Shown: positions 24,278 to 32,915 of the stretch, piece after piece
Layout of the letters: the number at the start of each line of letters is the position of its first letter
Numbering within the stretch: position 1 is the first letter of the stretch
Assembly (NCBI RefSeq): GCF_001613445.1
Contig: NZ_BDCJ01000025.1
Location: forward strand, 116,538-180,537
Direction: 5' to 3'
Origin: Nocardia grenadensis NBRC 108939
GTDB taxonomy: Bacteria > Actinomycetota > Actinomycetes > Mycobacteriales > Mycobacteriaceae
DNA: 64,000 nt
Translations under genes and position numbers: made by a program
The notes under the pieces: generated by a model
Seen by the model: only the letters and a program-made list of their open reading frames with translations
Told to the model about the DNA's origin: nothing
Database searches by the model: none

Positions 24278-27172
24278 CTACGCCACTATGTTGACCAAGC
24301 GTCCCGGGACCACGATCAGTTTGCGCGGGGCCTTGCCGTCGAGCAGGGCGGCGATCTTTTCGTCGGCCAGCGCGGCCGCCTCGATCGCGGCCCGGTCGGC
24401 CTCCGGATCGACCTGGATCCGGCTGCGGACCTTCCCGTTGACCTGGATCGGGTACTCCACCGTCTCCGCGGTGAGCAGCGCCGGGTCGGCAACCGGGAAC
24501 GGCCCGTGGGCCAGTGAGCGGGTGTGCCCCAGCCGCTCCCACAGTTCCTCGGTCATATGCGGGGCCAGCGGTGCCAGCATGAGCACCACCGGTTCCACCG
24601 CCGAACGCGGTGCGCCACCGGGGTAGGCCTTGGTCAGATGGTTGGTCAGTTCGATCAGTTTGGCGCCCGCGGTGTTGTCGCGCATCGCCGCCAGGTCCTC
24701 GTCGACGCCGGCGATGGTCCGGTGCAGCAGGCGCAGCGTCTCATCGGCGGGATTGTCCTCGGTGACCCGGGTCGCGCCTGTTTCCTCGTCCACCACCAGC
24801 CGCCACACCCGCTGCAGGAACCGGTGCGCGCCGATGACGTCCTTGGTCGCCCACGGCCGGGAGGTGTCCAGCGGGCCCATCGCCATCTCGTAGAAGCGGA
24901 AGGTGTCGGCACCGTACAGATCGCAGATCTCGTCGGGGGCGATCGCGTTCTTCAGCGATTTTCCGATCTTGCCGTACTCCTGGTTCACCTCGACCTCGGT
25001 GCCCGTGGCGTCGGTCCAGTAGAACCGGCCGTCGCGTTCGGTCACCTCGGCGGCGGGCACGTAGGCGCCACGCGCGTCGGTATAGGCGAATGCCTGGATG
25101 TAGCCCTGGTTGAACAGCCGGCGATACGGTTCGCTACCGCTCACCTCACCCAGATCGAACAGGACCTTCTGCCAGAACCGCGCGTACAGCAGATGCAGTA
25201 CCGCGTGCTCCACCCCACCGACGTACAGGTCGACACCGCCCGGATCGTCGGCGCCGTGCTCGGCGGGCCGCGGGCCCAGCCAGTACGTCTCGTTCTCCTT
25301 CGCGCAGAACTCCGCGGAATTGGTCGGGTCGGCGTAGCGCAGCTGATACCACGAGCTACCCGCCCAGTTGGGCATCACATTGGTGTCCCGGCGGTACCTG
25401 CGCGGACCGTCGCCCAGATCCAGCTCGACCTCCACCCAGTCGGTGGCCTTGGCCAGCGGCGGGGACGGTTCGGAGTTCGCGTCGTCGGGATCGAAGGTGA
25501 CCGGCGCGAAATCGTCCAGTTCGGGCAGCCGCACCGGCAGCATGGACTCCGGCAGCGCGTGCGGCGCGCCGTCCTCGTCGTAGACGATCGGGAACGGTTC
25601 ACCCCAGTACCGCTGCCGCGCGAACAGCCAGTCCCGCAGCTTGTACTGGACGGTGCCCGCGCCGTGGCCGTCGGCTTCCAGCCGGGCGATCACGGTGGCC
25701 TTGGCGTCGGCGATGTTCAGGCCGTCCAGATACTCGGAGTTGATCGCCGGCCCGTCACCCGCGTAGGCCTCGCCGTCGAAATCCGCGGGCGGTTGCACGG
25801 TCCGGATGATCGGCAGGCCGAAGGCGGTCGCGAAATCCCAGTCGCGCTGATCCTGGCCGGGCACCGCCATGATCGCGCCGGTGCCGTAGCCGCTCAGCAC
25901 GTAGTCGGCGATGAAGATCGGGATCTGCGCGCCGTTGACCGGGTTGGTGGCGTAGGCCCCCAGGAAGACGCCGGTCTTCTCCTTGTTCTCCTGGCGTTCC
26001 AGATCCGATTTCGCGGCAATGGATTTGCGGTAGGCCGCCACCGCCTCGGCCGGTGTGGCACTACCGGCGGTCCAGCGCGGATCGGTGCCCTCCGGCCAAG
26101 CGGCGGCGACCAACCGGTCCACCGTCCCGTGTTCGGGGGCCAGCACCATATAGGTCGCGCCGAACAGGGTGTCGGGGCGCGTGGTGAAGACCTCCACATC
26201 ACCGGCCGCGGTCGCGAACTCGACCCGCGCGCCGCGCGAGCGGCCGATCCAGTTGCGCTGCATGGCCTTGACGTTCTCCGGCCAGTCCACCCGGTCCAGA
26301 TCGTCGATCAACCGATCGGAGTAGGCGGTGATCCGCATCATCCACTGCCACAGGCGTTTACGGAACACCGGGAAGTTGCCGCGTTCGCTGCGGCCGTCGG
26401 CGGTGACCTCCTCGTTGGACAGCACCGTGCCCAGCCCCGGGCACCAGTTCACCACCGAATCGGTCTGGTAGACCAGCCGGTACGAGTCGAGCACGGCATT
26501 GCGTTCGGCGGCGGGCATACTCGCCCAGTCCTTACCGTCCGGCGCCGGCCGGGCCCCCGTCGCGAACTGCTGTTCCAGCTCCGCGATCGGACGGGCGCGG
26601 CCGGCCTCCTGGTCGTACCAGGCGTTGTAGATGCGCAGGAAGATCCACTGGGTCCACCGGTAGTACTCGGGGTCGGTGGTCGCGAACGAACGCCGCCGGT
26701 CGTGCCCCAGGCCCAGCCGGTCCAGCTGCCGCTGCATGGTGGCGATATTGGATTCGGTGGTGTCGCGCGGATGCGCCCCCGTCTGCACCGCGTACTGCTC
26801 GGCGGGCAGACCGAACGCGTCGTACCCCAGCGCGTGCAGCACATTGCGGCCGTGCATCCGGTGGTAGCGGGCGAACACATCGGTGGCGATATAGCCGAGC
26901 GGATGGCCCACGTGCAGCCCCGCCCCCGACGGGTACGGGAACATGTCCTGGACGAACAGCTTGTCGGCCGGGACCTCGCCGGCCAGCGGACCGACCGGGT
27001 TCGGGGCGAAGAAGGTGCCGCGCTCGTTCCACCGCTGCTGCCACCGGCGCTCGATCTCCCCGGCGAGCTCGGCGGTGTACCGATGGGCGGGCGTATCACC
27101 GGAGCGACCCTGGGGTGCGCCGTGGTCTACCGAGCTCTGCCCGGCCGTCTCGGTTGCGCGGGAGTCCTGCAC
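24278..27172 (-). CDS. leuS: Leucyl-tRNA synthetase
   Basis: A 964-residue class I aminoacyl-tRNA synthetase charging tRNA-Leu. The HIGH motif appears as HVGHPLGY (after FPYPSGAGL), the editing CP1 domain contains TTRPDTLFGATYMVLAPEH and GTGAIMAVPGQDQRDWDFA, and the KMSKS loop is KIGKSLKN. The anticodon-binding and C-terminal domains are complete, ending in RLVNIVA. The start is a GTG at 27172, with an extra N-terminal tail of about 30 polar residues usual in actinobacteria. No T-box-like leader was recognised upstream. Confidence 0.97.
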   Translation of the reverse strand: MQDSRATETAGQSSVDHGAPQGRSGDTPAHRYTAELAGEIERRWQQRWNERGTFFAPNPVGPLAGEVPADKLFVQDMFPYPSGAGLHVGHPLGYIATDVFARYHRMHGRNVLHALGYDAFGLPAEQYAVQTGAHPRDTTESNIATMQRQLDRLGLGHDRRRSFATTDPEYYRWTQWIFLRIYNAWYDQEAGRARPIAELEQQFATGARPAPDGKDWASMPAAERNAVLDSYRLVYQTDSVVNWCPGLGTVLSNEEVTADGRSERGNFPVFRKRLWQWMMRITAYSDRLIDDLDRVDWPENVKAMQRNWIGRSRGARVEFATAAGDVEVFTTRPDTLFGATYMVLAPEHGTVDRLVAAAWPEGTDPRWTAGSATPAEAVAAYRKSIAAKSDLERQENKEKTGVFLGAYATNPVNGAQIPIFIADYVLSGYGTGAIMAVPGQDQRDWDFATAFGLPIIRTVQPPADFDGEAYAGDGPAINSEYLDGLNIADAKATVIARLEADGHGAGTVQYKLRDWLFARQRYWGEPFPIVYDEDGAPHALPESMLPVRLPELDDFAPVTFDPDDANSEPSPPLAKATDWVEVELDLGDGPRRYRRDTNVMPNWAGSSWYQLRYADPTNSAEFCAKENETYWLGPRPAEHGADDPGGVDLYVGGVEHAVLHLLYARFWQKVLFDLGEVSGSEPYRRLFNQGYIQAFAYTDARGAYVPAAEVTERDGRFYWTDATGTEVEVNQEYGKIGKSLKNAIAPDEICDLYGADTFRFYEMAMGPLDTSRPWATKDVIGAHRFLQRVWRLVVDEETGATRVTEDNPADETLRLLHRTIAGVDEDLAAMRDNTAGAKLIELTNHLTKAYPGGAPRSAVEPVVLMLAPLAPHMTEELWERLGHTRSLAHGPFPVADPALLTAETVEYPIQVNGKVRSRIQVDPEADRAAIEAAALADEKIAALLDGKAPRKLIVVPGRLVNIVA

Positions 27173-27515
27173 GGTCCTGCCTTCTCTAGCTGCTGGTGGA
27201 AAAATCCGTCTCGACAGCCTAAGACTTGCGGCTTGACAAGCCCAAAAAGGTAGGGAGGCGAGCCCTCGGACGGTTTATCTCCATGGTCGGGGCCTGCCCC
27301 CGATTCTGGACCGACGGAGCGAAGAAGCGCAGCGACTGAGCGTGTGCGGTCGTCCGTCCATGGATCGGCGACCATTGAGCACTTACAGTGACGTGAACCC
27401 ACCCACGCTGGTCGAGGCGCACGACAGCCTGCACCTTCCGTCTGTTCCGGACGGTCTACCTCAGTGGTCGGGGCCCGCCGCAGGCGGGGCCAAATAACAC
27501 AGCTAGGCTCGTCTG
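27173..27515. other. Intergenic region leuS / sdpI-like with a 32-bp direct repeat
   Basis: About 340 bp with no gene. Two copies of a 32-bp sequence starting CGGACGGT and ending GGTCGGGGCC-GCC lie at 27267-27298 and 27448-27479, matching at 27 of 32 positions and 181 bp apart. TAGGCT at 27504-27509 is the -10 box of the rightward gene. A leftward TAGGCT-like element lies about 50 bp before leuS. Confidence 0.5.
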
Positions 27516-27941
27516 GTGTTCGTTGTCGCAATTCTCCTGTTCGTCCTGGCCGTGGTGGCCCTGACGACGGGTGTGCTCGGCCTCATCGGCCGTCTGCCCG
27601 GCAACCGCTATATCGGTGTCCACACCGAGGCCGCGCTGCGGGACGAGACCGCGTTCCGGGCCGCCAACCGGGTGGCCGCGCCCACCCTGATCATCTCTGC
27701 CGCGTTGCTGTCCGCGGGCGGCCTGGTGGTCATGGCCGCCGGCGGCTTCACCGGCGTCTTGGTGGCGGTGGGTGTGCTGGTCATCGCACTGTTCACCCTC
27801 GGTGCGGGGGCGAACGCCGGTGCCCGGGCGGCCGCGGCGATCGCACCGCCGCCGGAACCGGCCGAAGGTTGCGGAGGGTCCTGTGGCGGCTGCTCGCTCA
27901 AGGAGATGTGCGAACCGGCGGCCGGTTCCCAACCGGTCTGA
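27516..27941 (+). CDS. SdpI-family-like membrane protein with Cys-rich C terminus
   Basis: A 141-residue protein with an SdpI/YhfL-like core: three helices, the loop IGRLPGNRYIGVHTEAALRD and TAFRAANRVAAP. In Bacillus SdpI confers immunity to a secreted toxin, but actinobacterial relatives are uncharacterised. Unusually, the C-terminal tail holds a Cys cluster, EGCGGSCGGCSLKEMC, which could bind a metal or Fe-S centre. The GTG start is 6 nt after TAGGCT, so the mRNA is probably leaderless. A related small membrane gene sits beside leuS in Mycobacterium. Confidence 0.75.
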   Translation: MFVVAILLFVLAVVALTTGVLGLIGRLPGNRYIGVHTEAALRDETAFRAANRVAAPTLIISAALLSAGGLVVMAAGGFTGVLVAVGVLVIALFTLGAGANAGARAAAAIAPPPEPAEGCGGSCGGCSLKEMCEPAAGSQPV

Positions 27942-27946
27942 TCCGG

Positions 27947-29284
27947 TCAGCCCAGCCAATCCAGTACCGACGCGGCCGTCCACGACTGCTGCATACTGCC
28001 CAGCGGTTCCCCGGTGAACGGTTCGTAGTATTCGGCGAAACTGCCGTCGCTGGCCTGGCGCAGCGCTTCGGCCCGCAGCATGAACGAGCGTTCCGCCCAG
28101 CCGCGGTGGGCGAACACCCAGGAGAACAGCCAGCTCATCACCGGCCACACCGGGCCGCGCCAGTATTCGCGCGGCCGGAAATCCTTGGACACCGGCGAGG
28201 TGGAGGGCGGTAGCGCGTATCGCAGGTCCGGGTGGCCGCAGAAGCGGGGGCCCTCGAACAGGCGCAGTAGGTTGCGTTCGGTGGCCCGCGGCAGGCCGCC
28301 GCTGATCAGCGGCGCGAACATGGCCAGGGTCTCGGTGGTGATCCAGCGCTCCAGGCGGGTGTCGTAGTCGCGCGCCGCACCGGTGCGGGCATCGGTGGTG
28401 GCGATCACCCCGGCGCGGAACCGGTCGGCCCAGCCGAAGAGTTCGCGGATATCGGATTTGGCCTGGTGGTATTCCTCACCTATCTGTCCGAGGACCTCAC
28501 AGGCCAGGGCGAAGATCGCGGTGACGAACACGTCCTCGACCGCGAAGTCCATCGTCGAACTGAGGGCGTCGTCGTCGTAGCGGGCGCGGCGCATCTGCTC
28601 CACCAGCCACAGATACCTGTCGTATTCGCGGTCGGTGGGCCGCTGGGTGGGGTCGGCGACGACGAGAACGTCCTCGCGCCGGTAGGGCGGCAGATCCCCG
28701 GGCACCACGTGCTCGTAGGCCCGGTCCCAGCGCGGAGAGTTGTCCATCCCCGATTCCCAGCCGTGGTAGAGCGTGATGCGCCCGCTGCCCAGGGGGTCGC
28801 GGGCGTGCGCCAGCCAGCGATGCCAGCGCACCAGATCGGCCCAGCGCCGATTGAGGAATTCTTCGGCGACCGCGCGGGTGCTGCGACCGTGCCGGCGCGA
28901 GTGGTCCAGGATCCGCTGGACGGCGATGGCGTGGACCGGCGGCTGGGTGATCCCGGAGGTATCCGGACCGTCGGGCGCGTTGGCGGCCAGCAGCCGGCAT
29001 TCCCAGCGGGCCGGGCCGGGGAAGTAACCGTCCACTCCGTTGGCGAAGACGATATGGGGGATCATGCCGTTCTTCCACTGCGCAGAGAGCAGGGTGTCGA
29101 GCTCGATCACCGCGCGTTCCACGCTCAGCGGCGCCAGCCCCACCGCGACGAACGCCGCGTCCCAGCTCCACATATGCGGATAAAGGCGGGGCGCGGCGCT
29201 GGTCATGGTTCCCAAATCGTTGCCGCGCAGCAGATAGGCCGCGCGGGCGGCGAGCTGCGTGGGAGTGAAACCTGGGTGTGCCAT
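27947..29284 (-). CDS. Glucosylglycerate hydrolase-like (GH63/MGH1-type) enzyme
   Basis: A 445-residue (alpha/alpha)6-barrel hydrolase, the same size as the mycobacterial glucosylglycerate hydrolase (GgH) that releases glucose and glycerate from a compatible solute. Landmark stretches are RLYPHMWSWDAAFVAVGLAP, KNGMIPHIVF, LYHGWESGMDNSPRWD (candidate general acid region), YWRGPVWPVMSWLF and EYYEPFTGEPLGSMQQSW with the second acidic residue. The ATG at 29284 is chosen by family length. In mycobacteria the enzyme mobilises glucosylglycerate on recovery from nitrogen starvation; the same role here is inference. Confidence 0.88.
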   Translation of the reverse strand: MAHPGFTPTQLAARAAYLLRGNDLGTMTSAAPRLYPHMWSWDAAFVAVGLAPLSVERAVIELDTLLSAQWKNGMIPHIVFANGVDGYFPGPARWECRLLAANAPDGPDTSGITQPPVHAIAVQRILDHSRRHGRSTRAVAEEFLNRRWADLVRWHRWLAHARDPLGSGRITLYHGWESGMDNSPRWDRAYEHVVPGDLPPYRREDVLVVADPTQRPTDREYDRYLWLVEQMRRARYDDDALSSTMDFAVEDVFVTAIFALACEVLGQIGEEYHQAKSDIRELFGWADRFRAGVIATTDARTGAARDYDTRLERWITTETLAMFAPLISGGLPRATERNLLRLFEGPRFCGHPDLRYALPPSTSPVSKDFRPREYWRGPVWPVMSWLFSWVFAHRGWAERSFMLRAEALRQASDGSFAEYYEPFTGEPLGSMQQSWTAASVLDWLG

Positions 29285-29515
29285 CTCTATATCTTGCTGG
29301 TTCGGGCCGGGTGCACGCTTCCTCGGTGCGTGTGATCGCAATATCTACCGAGCTACGGTTTCGCTCCGGTGTGCGGCATATTTCGTATGCGCTACACGAA
29401 CTCGCCCTCGCGCAGCGCCCGCGGCCGTGGTGCGGTGTGGCACGCTGTCCGGCGGACCGCCCGGCCACGCAGTGGACCGGTGGCGCGGCGGGGTGACGAT
29501 ACGAGGAGTGGCGAT

Positions 29516-30217
29516 ATGCAGCAGGAAGCCGACCGGGCACCCGGCGAGCGGCGGGTAGCGCTGGTCACCGGCGCCGGACGTGGGCTGGGCGCGGCGGTCG
29601 CCCGGGAGCTGGCGGCGGACCACCGGCTGCTGCTCGGCGCGCGCACCCCGGCCGGTCTGGAATCGATCCTGGCCGAGTTGCCCGGGGCCACCGGGTGGCC
29701 GGTGGAGCTCACCGATTACCCGGCGGTGGCGGCCGCGACGGAGTCGATCGACCGGCTGGACGTACTGGTCCACAATGCGGGTATCGCCGAGTTGGGCACC
29801 ATCGCGGAATCCTCGGTGCGGCAGTGGCGCGAAACGCTCGAGGCCAACCTGATCGCCGTCGCGGAACTGACCCGCCTGCTGCTGCCGGCCCTGCGGGCGG
29901 CGGGCGGCCATGTGGTGCTCGTCAATTCGGGGGCGGGTCTGCGTGCCAATGCCGGCTGGGCCTCGTACGCGGCCAGCAAGTTCGGTCTGCGGGCGTTCGG
30001 CGATGCCCTGCGGCTGGAGGAGCCGACGCTGCGGGTGACCTCGATTCATCCGGGCCGTATCGATACCGATATGCAGCGCGCGATCATCGCCGGAGAGGGC
30101 CGGGCCTACGAACCGGACCAGTTCCTGCGTCCGGAGACGGTCGCTCGCGCCATCCGGACCGCGATCGATACCCCGCGCGACGCCCATCCCACCGAGATCG
30201 TGCTGCGCCCCTGGTGA
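29516..30217 (+). CDS. Short-chain dehydrogenase/reductase (SDR)
   Basis: A 233-residue classical SDR. The nucleotide-binding turn is TGAGRGLG (residues 18-25), the structural NAG follows in VLVHNAGIAELG, the catalytic Ser in VLVNSGAG, and the Tyr-x3-Lys in SYAASKFG. IHPGRIDTDM is the usual substrate-loop region. The substrate is not predictable. The ATG at 29516 has GAGGAG about 8 nt upstream. It is divergent from the glucosylglycerate hydrolase gene with 231 bp between. Confidence 0.9.
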   Translation: MQQEADRAPGERRVALVTGAGRGLGAAVARELAADHRLLLGARTPAGLESILAELPGATGWPVELTDYPAVAAATESIDRLDVLVHNAGIAELGTIAESSVRQWRETLEANLIAVAELTRLLLPALRAAGGHVVLVNSGAGLRANAGWASYAASKFGLRAFGDALRLEEPTLRVTSIHPGRIDTDMQRAIIAGEGRAYEPDQFLRPETVARAIRTAIDTPRDAHPTEIVLRPW

Positions 30218-30369
30218 ACGCGGCTGCTCGCCGGCCCGATCGGCTGGTCCTGCGCCCCTGGCCCCCGGTTCCACGCGGTGTATCGGCGAAGTGGCGTTAC
30301 GGCCGGCCGTGGCAGCTCGGTCGCGATCCGCGACGTGCGGGACGAAGTCGTCCGGCGGCTCCGACCCCC

Positions 30370-30405
30370 GGGATCGGCGGGCGCGCACCCGCGCCCGCCG
30401 ATCCC
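30370..30405. terminator. Strong hairpin between convergent genes
   Basis: A perfect 16-bp stem with a CACC loop (arms 30370-30385 and 30390-30405) lies between the SDR gene and the leftward His-rich gene, 17 bp after the latter's stop. There is no T-run, so it is a non-canonical, possibly bidirectional, terminator. Confidence 0.65.
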
Positions 30406-30421
30406 GGCCGCGAACGCGTGG

Positions 30422-30718
30422 TCAGTGCTCGTCGTAGTGTCCGTCGTGGGCGGCGTGCCGGTGCCCGTCGTGGATGTAGTCGACGTGATCACCGTGCGGC
30501 ACCGCGACATGCCCGCAGCCCTCACCGTGGACATGGTTGTGCGCGGTGACCTCGGTGTGCCCGTGGGTTTCACACTCGTCGAAGTGCCCCTCGTGCGCTC
30601 GGTGCAGGTGTCCGTCGTGGACATAGTCGACGTGATCACCGTGCGGGACCGCGACATGACCGCAGTCCGGCCCGTGTACATGCGTGTGGTCGGTATGCTG
30701 ATCGTGTGCCGTTGTCAT
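30422..30718 (-). CDS. Histidine-rich metal-binding repeat protein
   Basis: A 98-residue soluble protein with two near-identical 36-residue repeats (residues 13-48 and 62-97). Each runs HVHG..CGHVAVPHGDHVDY, then VHDGH or IHDGH, RAHEGH or AAHDGH, and ends in DE. Histidine is about a quarter of the chain, with one Cys per repeat, strongly suggesting a zinc, nickel or copper buffer or chaperone. AGAGGG supports the ATG at 30718. The upstream palindrome could bind a metal sensor, but no sensor gene is adjacent and the site does not match a Zur box well. Confidence 0.8.
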   Translation of the reverse strand: MTTAHDQHTDHTHVHGPDCGHVAVPHGDHVDYVHDGHLHRAHEGHFDECETHGHTEVTAHNHVHGEGCGHVAVPHGDHVDYIHDGHRHAAHDGHYDEH

Positions 30719-30775
30719 CGGTGTTCCCTCTTTTCTCGGAGCGGTTGCTCGGCTCGAAACGGTCACCTGGAACTA

Positions 30776-30801
30776 CGCACTGAAATACATTACCAAGTGC
30801 G
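30776..30801. promoter_or_regulatory. Inverted repeat CGCACT-N14-AGTGCG upstream of the His-rich gene
   Basis: A 26-bp inverted repeat with 6-bp arms surrounds an AT-rich centre about 60 bp before the His-rich start. Placement suggests an operator for a metal-responsive regulator. This is a sequence observation only. Confidence 0.4.
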
Positions 30802-31096
30802 CATCAATGCAGGTAGCCACTGATGTGCCGAGCCCCGACGAGACGGCGATTCGCGGGAGCTTTTCCGCTTTCCCCGCTATAGCGAAACTTTATAAATACC
30901 CGAATCATCCTATCTTCAAACAGATTTGGGGAATTTCTGGCACGGTTTTCATGTCTTTCGGATACCAACCGCGTAACGTCGATGTGGTTCGAAACCGCCG
31001 GGCGGCAGCGTTTATGCCCGGCGGTCGATAGCTGCGCGAAGTTCTGGCTGGTTAATCCACTGGCAACACCGTGATGAAGATCGGACACAAGACCTC
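30802..31096. other. AT-rich gene-free segment
   Basis: About 295 bp that are clearly less GC-rich than the surroundings, most obvious at 30870-30970 (for example CTTTATAAATA). Short frames on both strands lack ribosome sites and conserved features. It probably holds the promoter of the secreted-protein gene at 31097; it could also be a foreign insertion scar. Confidence 0.4.
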
Positions 31097-31747
31097 ATGA
31101 TGATCCGCAAGATCGTTGCGGCGGTAGTGCCGCTGCTCGCCACCACCACTGTGGGCGCGGCAGTCGTGCACGCGGAACCCGCGACCCCCGAGATCGGCTA
31201 CCACGCCGAGCTCATCGGTAACAGGGTGGTCACCACTCTCACCAACGGGACATTCGAGATCGACGGCGAAACAGTCGAGATCCTGGACAAGTCGGGCGCC
31301 ACCGTGATGGCATTGCCGCTCGCGGTCCGCGAGGGTGCCACCGAGTACCCGCTCCCGCACGCGGTGCGCGACGAGGGCCGGGTGCTCGAGCTGACGGCGG
31401 TCAAGGATGTCGCCGCGGCCCGGCCCGCCGCACAGCCGGTGGCCTCACCGCAGGAGAACCTCGCGGCCCAGGACAACTTCACCTCCCAGCTCGGTCTCGC
31501 CACCGCCATCGGCGGCTTCGTCGGTACCGCACTCGGCGCGGTCGTCGGACTGGCCGCGTGGGCCGGTGGGCCGGTGACCGGCATACCTGGAATCGTCACC
31601 GCGGCCGCTCTCGGCGGCATCATCGGGACCCTCGTCGTCGGCGGACCGACGCTGATCATCGCGGGCATCGACCTGATCAACACCCTGGTCGCTGCCCCCG
31701 GCACCACGCAGTGGGCGCCGCGTCAGCAGGTTCAGTCGGCGAACTGA
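31097..31747 (+). CDS. Secreted/membrane protein of the Nocardia DUF8020-like type
   Basis: A 216-residue protein with a signal peptide (IVAAVVPLLATTTVGAAVVHA), a beta-rich domain of about 70 residues (GYHAELIGNRVVTTLTNGTF, ATVMALPLAV), an Ala/Pro linker, and two glycine-rich hydrophobic helices (IGGFVGTALGAVVGLAAWAG and IVTAAALGGIIGTLVVGG). Many paralogues of this plan occur in Nocardia and are uncharacterised. ATG codons at 31097 and 31100 are both possible. The glycine-zipper helices suggest membrane insertion. Confidence 0.75.
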   Translation: MMIRKIVAAVVPLLATTTVGAAVVHAEPATPEIGYHAELIGNRVVTTLTNGTFEIDGETVEILDKSGATVMALPLAVREGATEYPLPHAVRDEGRVLELTAVKDVAAARPAAQPVASPQENLAAQDNFTSQLGLATAIGGFVGTALGAVVGLAAWAGGPVTGIPGIVTAAALGGIIGTLVVGGPTLIIAGIDLINTLVAAPGTTQWAPRQQVQSAN

Positions 31748-31815
31748 ACTCCCCTCCCCTCGACGGATCGGTGAACACGGGTCGGTGACCCGATCCGCTC
31801 GGCATACGAAACCCC

Positions 31816-31852
31816 ACGGGTCCGGTCTGCGACGGCAGACCGGACCCGTTTT
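31816..31852 (+). terminator. Rho-independent terminator
   Basis: A perfect 15-bp stem (31816-31830 and 31835-31849) with a GACG loop is followed by TTTT on the plus strand, 68 bp after the stop of the secreted protein gene. Confidence 0.9.
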
Positions 31853-31864
31853 CCGTGCCGGTGG

Positions 31865-32659
31865 TCAGGCGATACCGCTGACCGGTGCCGGGTTGATCTC
31901 GTCGCGCCAGGCAATGGCCTCGCGGACCTGGGACAGCTCATAGTCCGGGCCGGTGATGCCGACCGTGAACAGGGTGGCCCCGGCCTTCAGGTAGTCCGGC
32001 GCCTGCGCCGTGCCCGGCCAGGACACCGAGCGCTCGATCCGGTCGGTATCGGTACCCACCCGCGCACAATGCTCGTCGAGAACCTGACTCTTGTGGGTGA
32101 ACACGTCCAGCTCGCCGAAGCTGTGCCAGATATGGGCGTACTCGGCCACCAGGCGCAGCGTTTTCTTCTCCCCGCCGCCGCCGATGAGCACCGGGATCTC
32201 ACGTACCGGCTGCGGGTTCAGTTTCGCCAGCCGGCCGGTGATGCGGGGCAGGTATTCCTTGAGCAGGTTCAGGCGGCTGCCCGCGGTACCGAAGTCGTAC
32301 CCGTACTCGTCGTAGTCGCGCTCGAACCACCCCGATCCGATACCGAGGATGAGCCGGCCGCCACTGATCCGGTCCACGGTGCGGGCCATATCGGCGAGTA
32401 GATCCGGATTGCGGTAGCCGCCGCCGGTGACCAGCGCGCCGATCTCCACCCGTTCGGTCTGTTCGGCGAAGGCGCCGAGCATGGTCCAGCATTCGTAGTG
32501 CGCGCCGTCGGGGTCCCCGGACAGCGGGAAGAAGTGGTCCCAGTTGAAGACGATGTCCACACCCGCGTCCTCGGCCCGCAATACGGCGTCGCGGATGAGT
32601 CCGTAATCGGGCGCGTGCTGGGGCTGGAGTTGGACTCCGATCCGAACTGGTCGGCTCAT
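31865..32659 (-). CDS. LLM-class F420-dependent oxidoreductase
   Basis: A 264-residue luciferase-like monooxygenase-fold enzyme of the F420-dependent subgroup. It shows RIGVQLQPQHAPDYGLIRDA, a NWDHFFPLSGDPDG loop, IGALVTGGGYRNPDLLADMA, ISGGRLILGIGSGWFERDYD and PVLIGGGGEKKTLRLVAEYA, which form the cofactor pocket. Such enzymes transfer hydride between F420 and alcohols, imines or double bonds. GAGGAG precedes the ATG at 32659. The substrate is unknown. Confidence 0.92.
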   Translation of the reverse strand: MSRPVRIGVQLQPQHAPDYGLIRDAVLRAEDAGVDIVFNWDHFFPLSGDPDGAHYECWTMLGAFAEQTERVEIGALVTGGGYRNPDLLADMARTVDRISGGRLILGIGSGWFERDYDEYGYDFGTAGSRLNLLKEYLPRITGRLAKLNPQPVREIPVLIGGGGEKKTLRLVAEYAHIWHSFGELDVFTHKSQVLDEHCARVGTDTDRIERSVSWPGTAQAPDYLKAGATLFTVGITGPDYELSQVREAIAWRDEINPAPVSGIA

Positions 32660-32915
32660 CTTGTTTGACTCCTCGTCGTCGGGTTGTCTCCCGACCCCGA
32701 GGCTACCGGGGCCGGGTAGGCTGGGCCGTACGGAAACAGCGGCCGCGGACCGATCGGCTACGTGGGTATCGGTGCCGATTCCGGACGCGCATGGATTTCG
32801 TAACGGAGTGATACAGCCCCTTTTCCACACCGTTTCGTCGGTAGCATTTCGGACGGCGTCTCGTTGTCACGGCCCGCTCCCGGTCGGCGAATCACGCACA
32901 GAAGGAGGCTCCGCC

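Noticed and set aside
24524..27253. A 909-codon open frame antisense to leuS
   Set aside because: It is the shadow frame of a GC-rich essential gene: low-complexity Val/Gly/Arg composition, no ribosome site and no domain, while the opposite strand is a complete leucyl-tRNA synthetase.
27173..27515. T-box or leucine attenuator upstream of leuS
   Set aside because: No conserved T-box bulge sequence, run of Leu codons or terminator/antiterminator pair could be found.
30776..30801. Zur box for the histidine-rich gene
   Set aside because: The central sequence is AT-rich, but it does not show the symmetric TGATAATCATTATCA-like pattern; kept only as a generic palindrome.
30980..31010. tRNA-like T-loop GGTTCGAAACC
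   Set aside because: No acceptor or anticodon stem could be folded around it, so no tRNA gene is supported.
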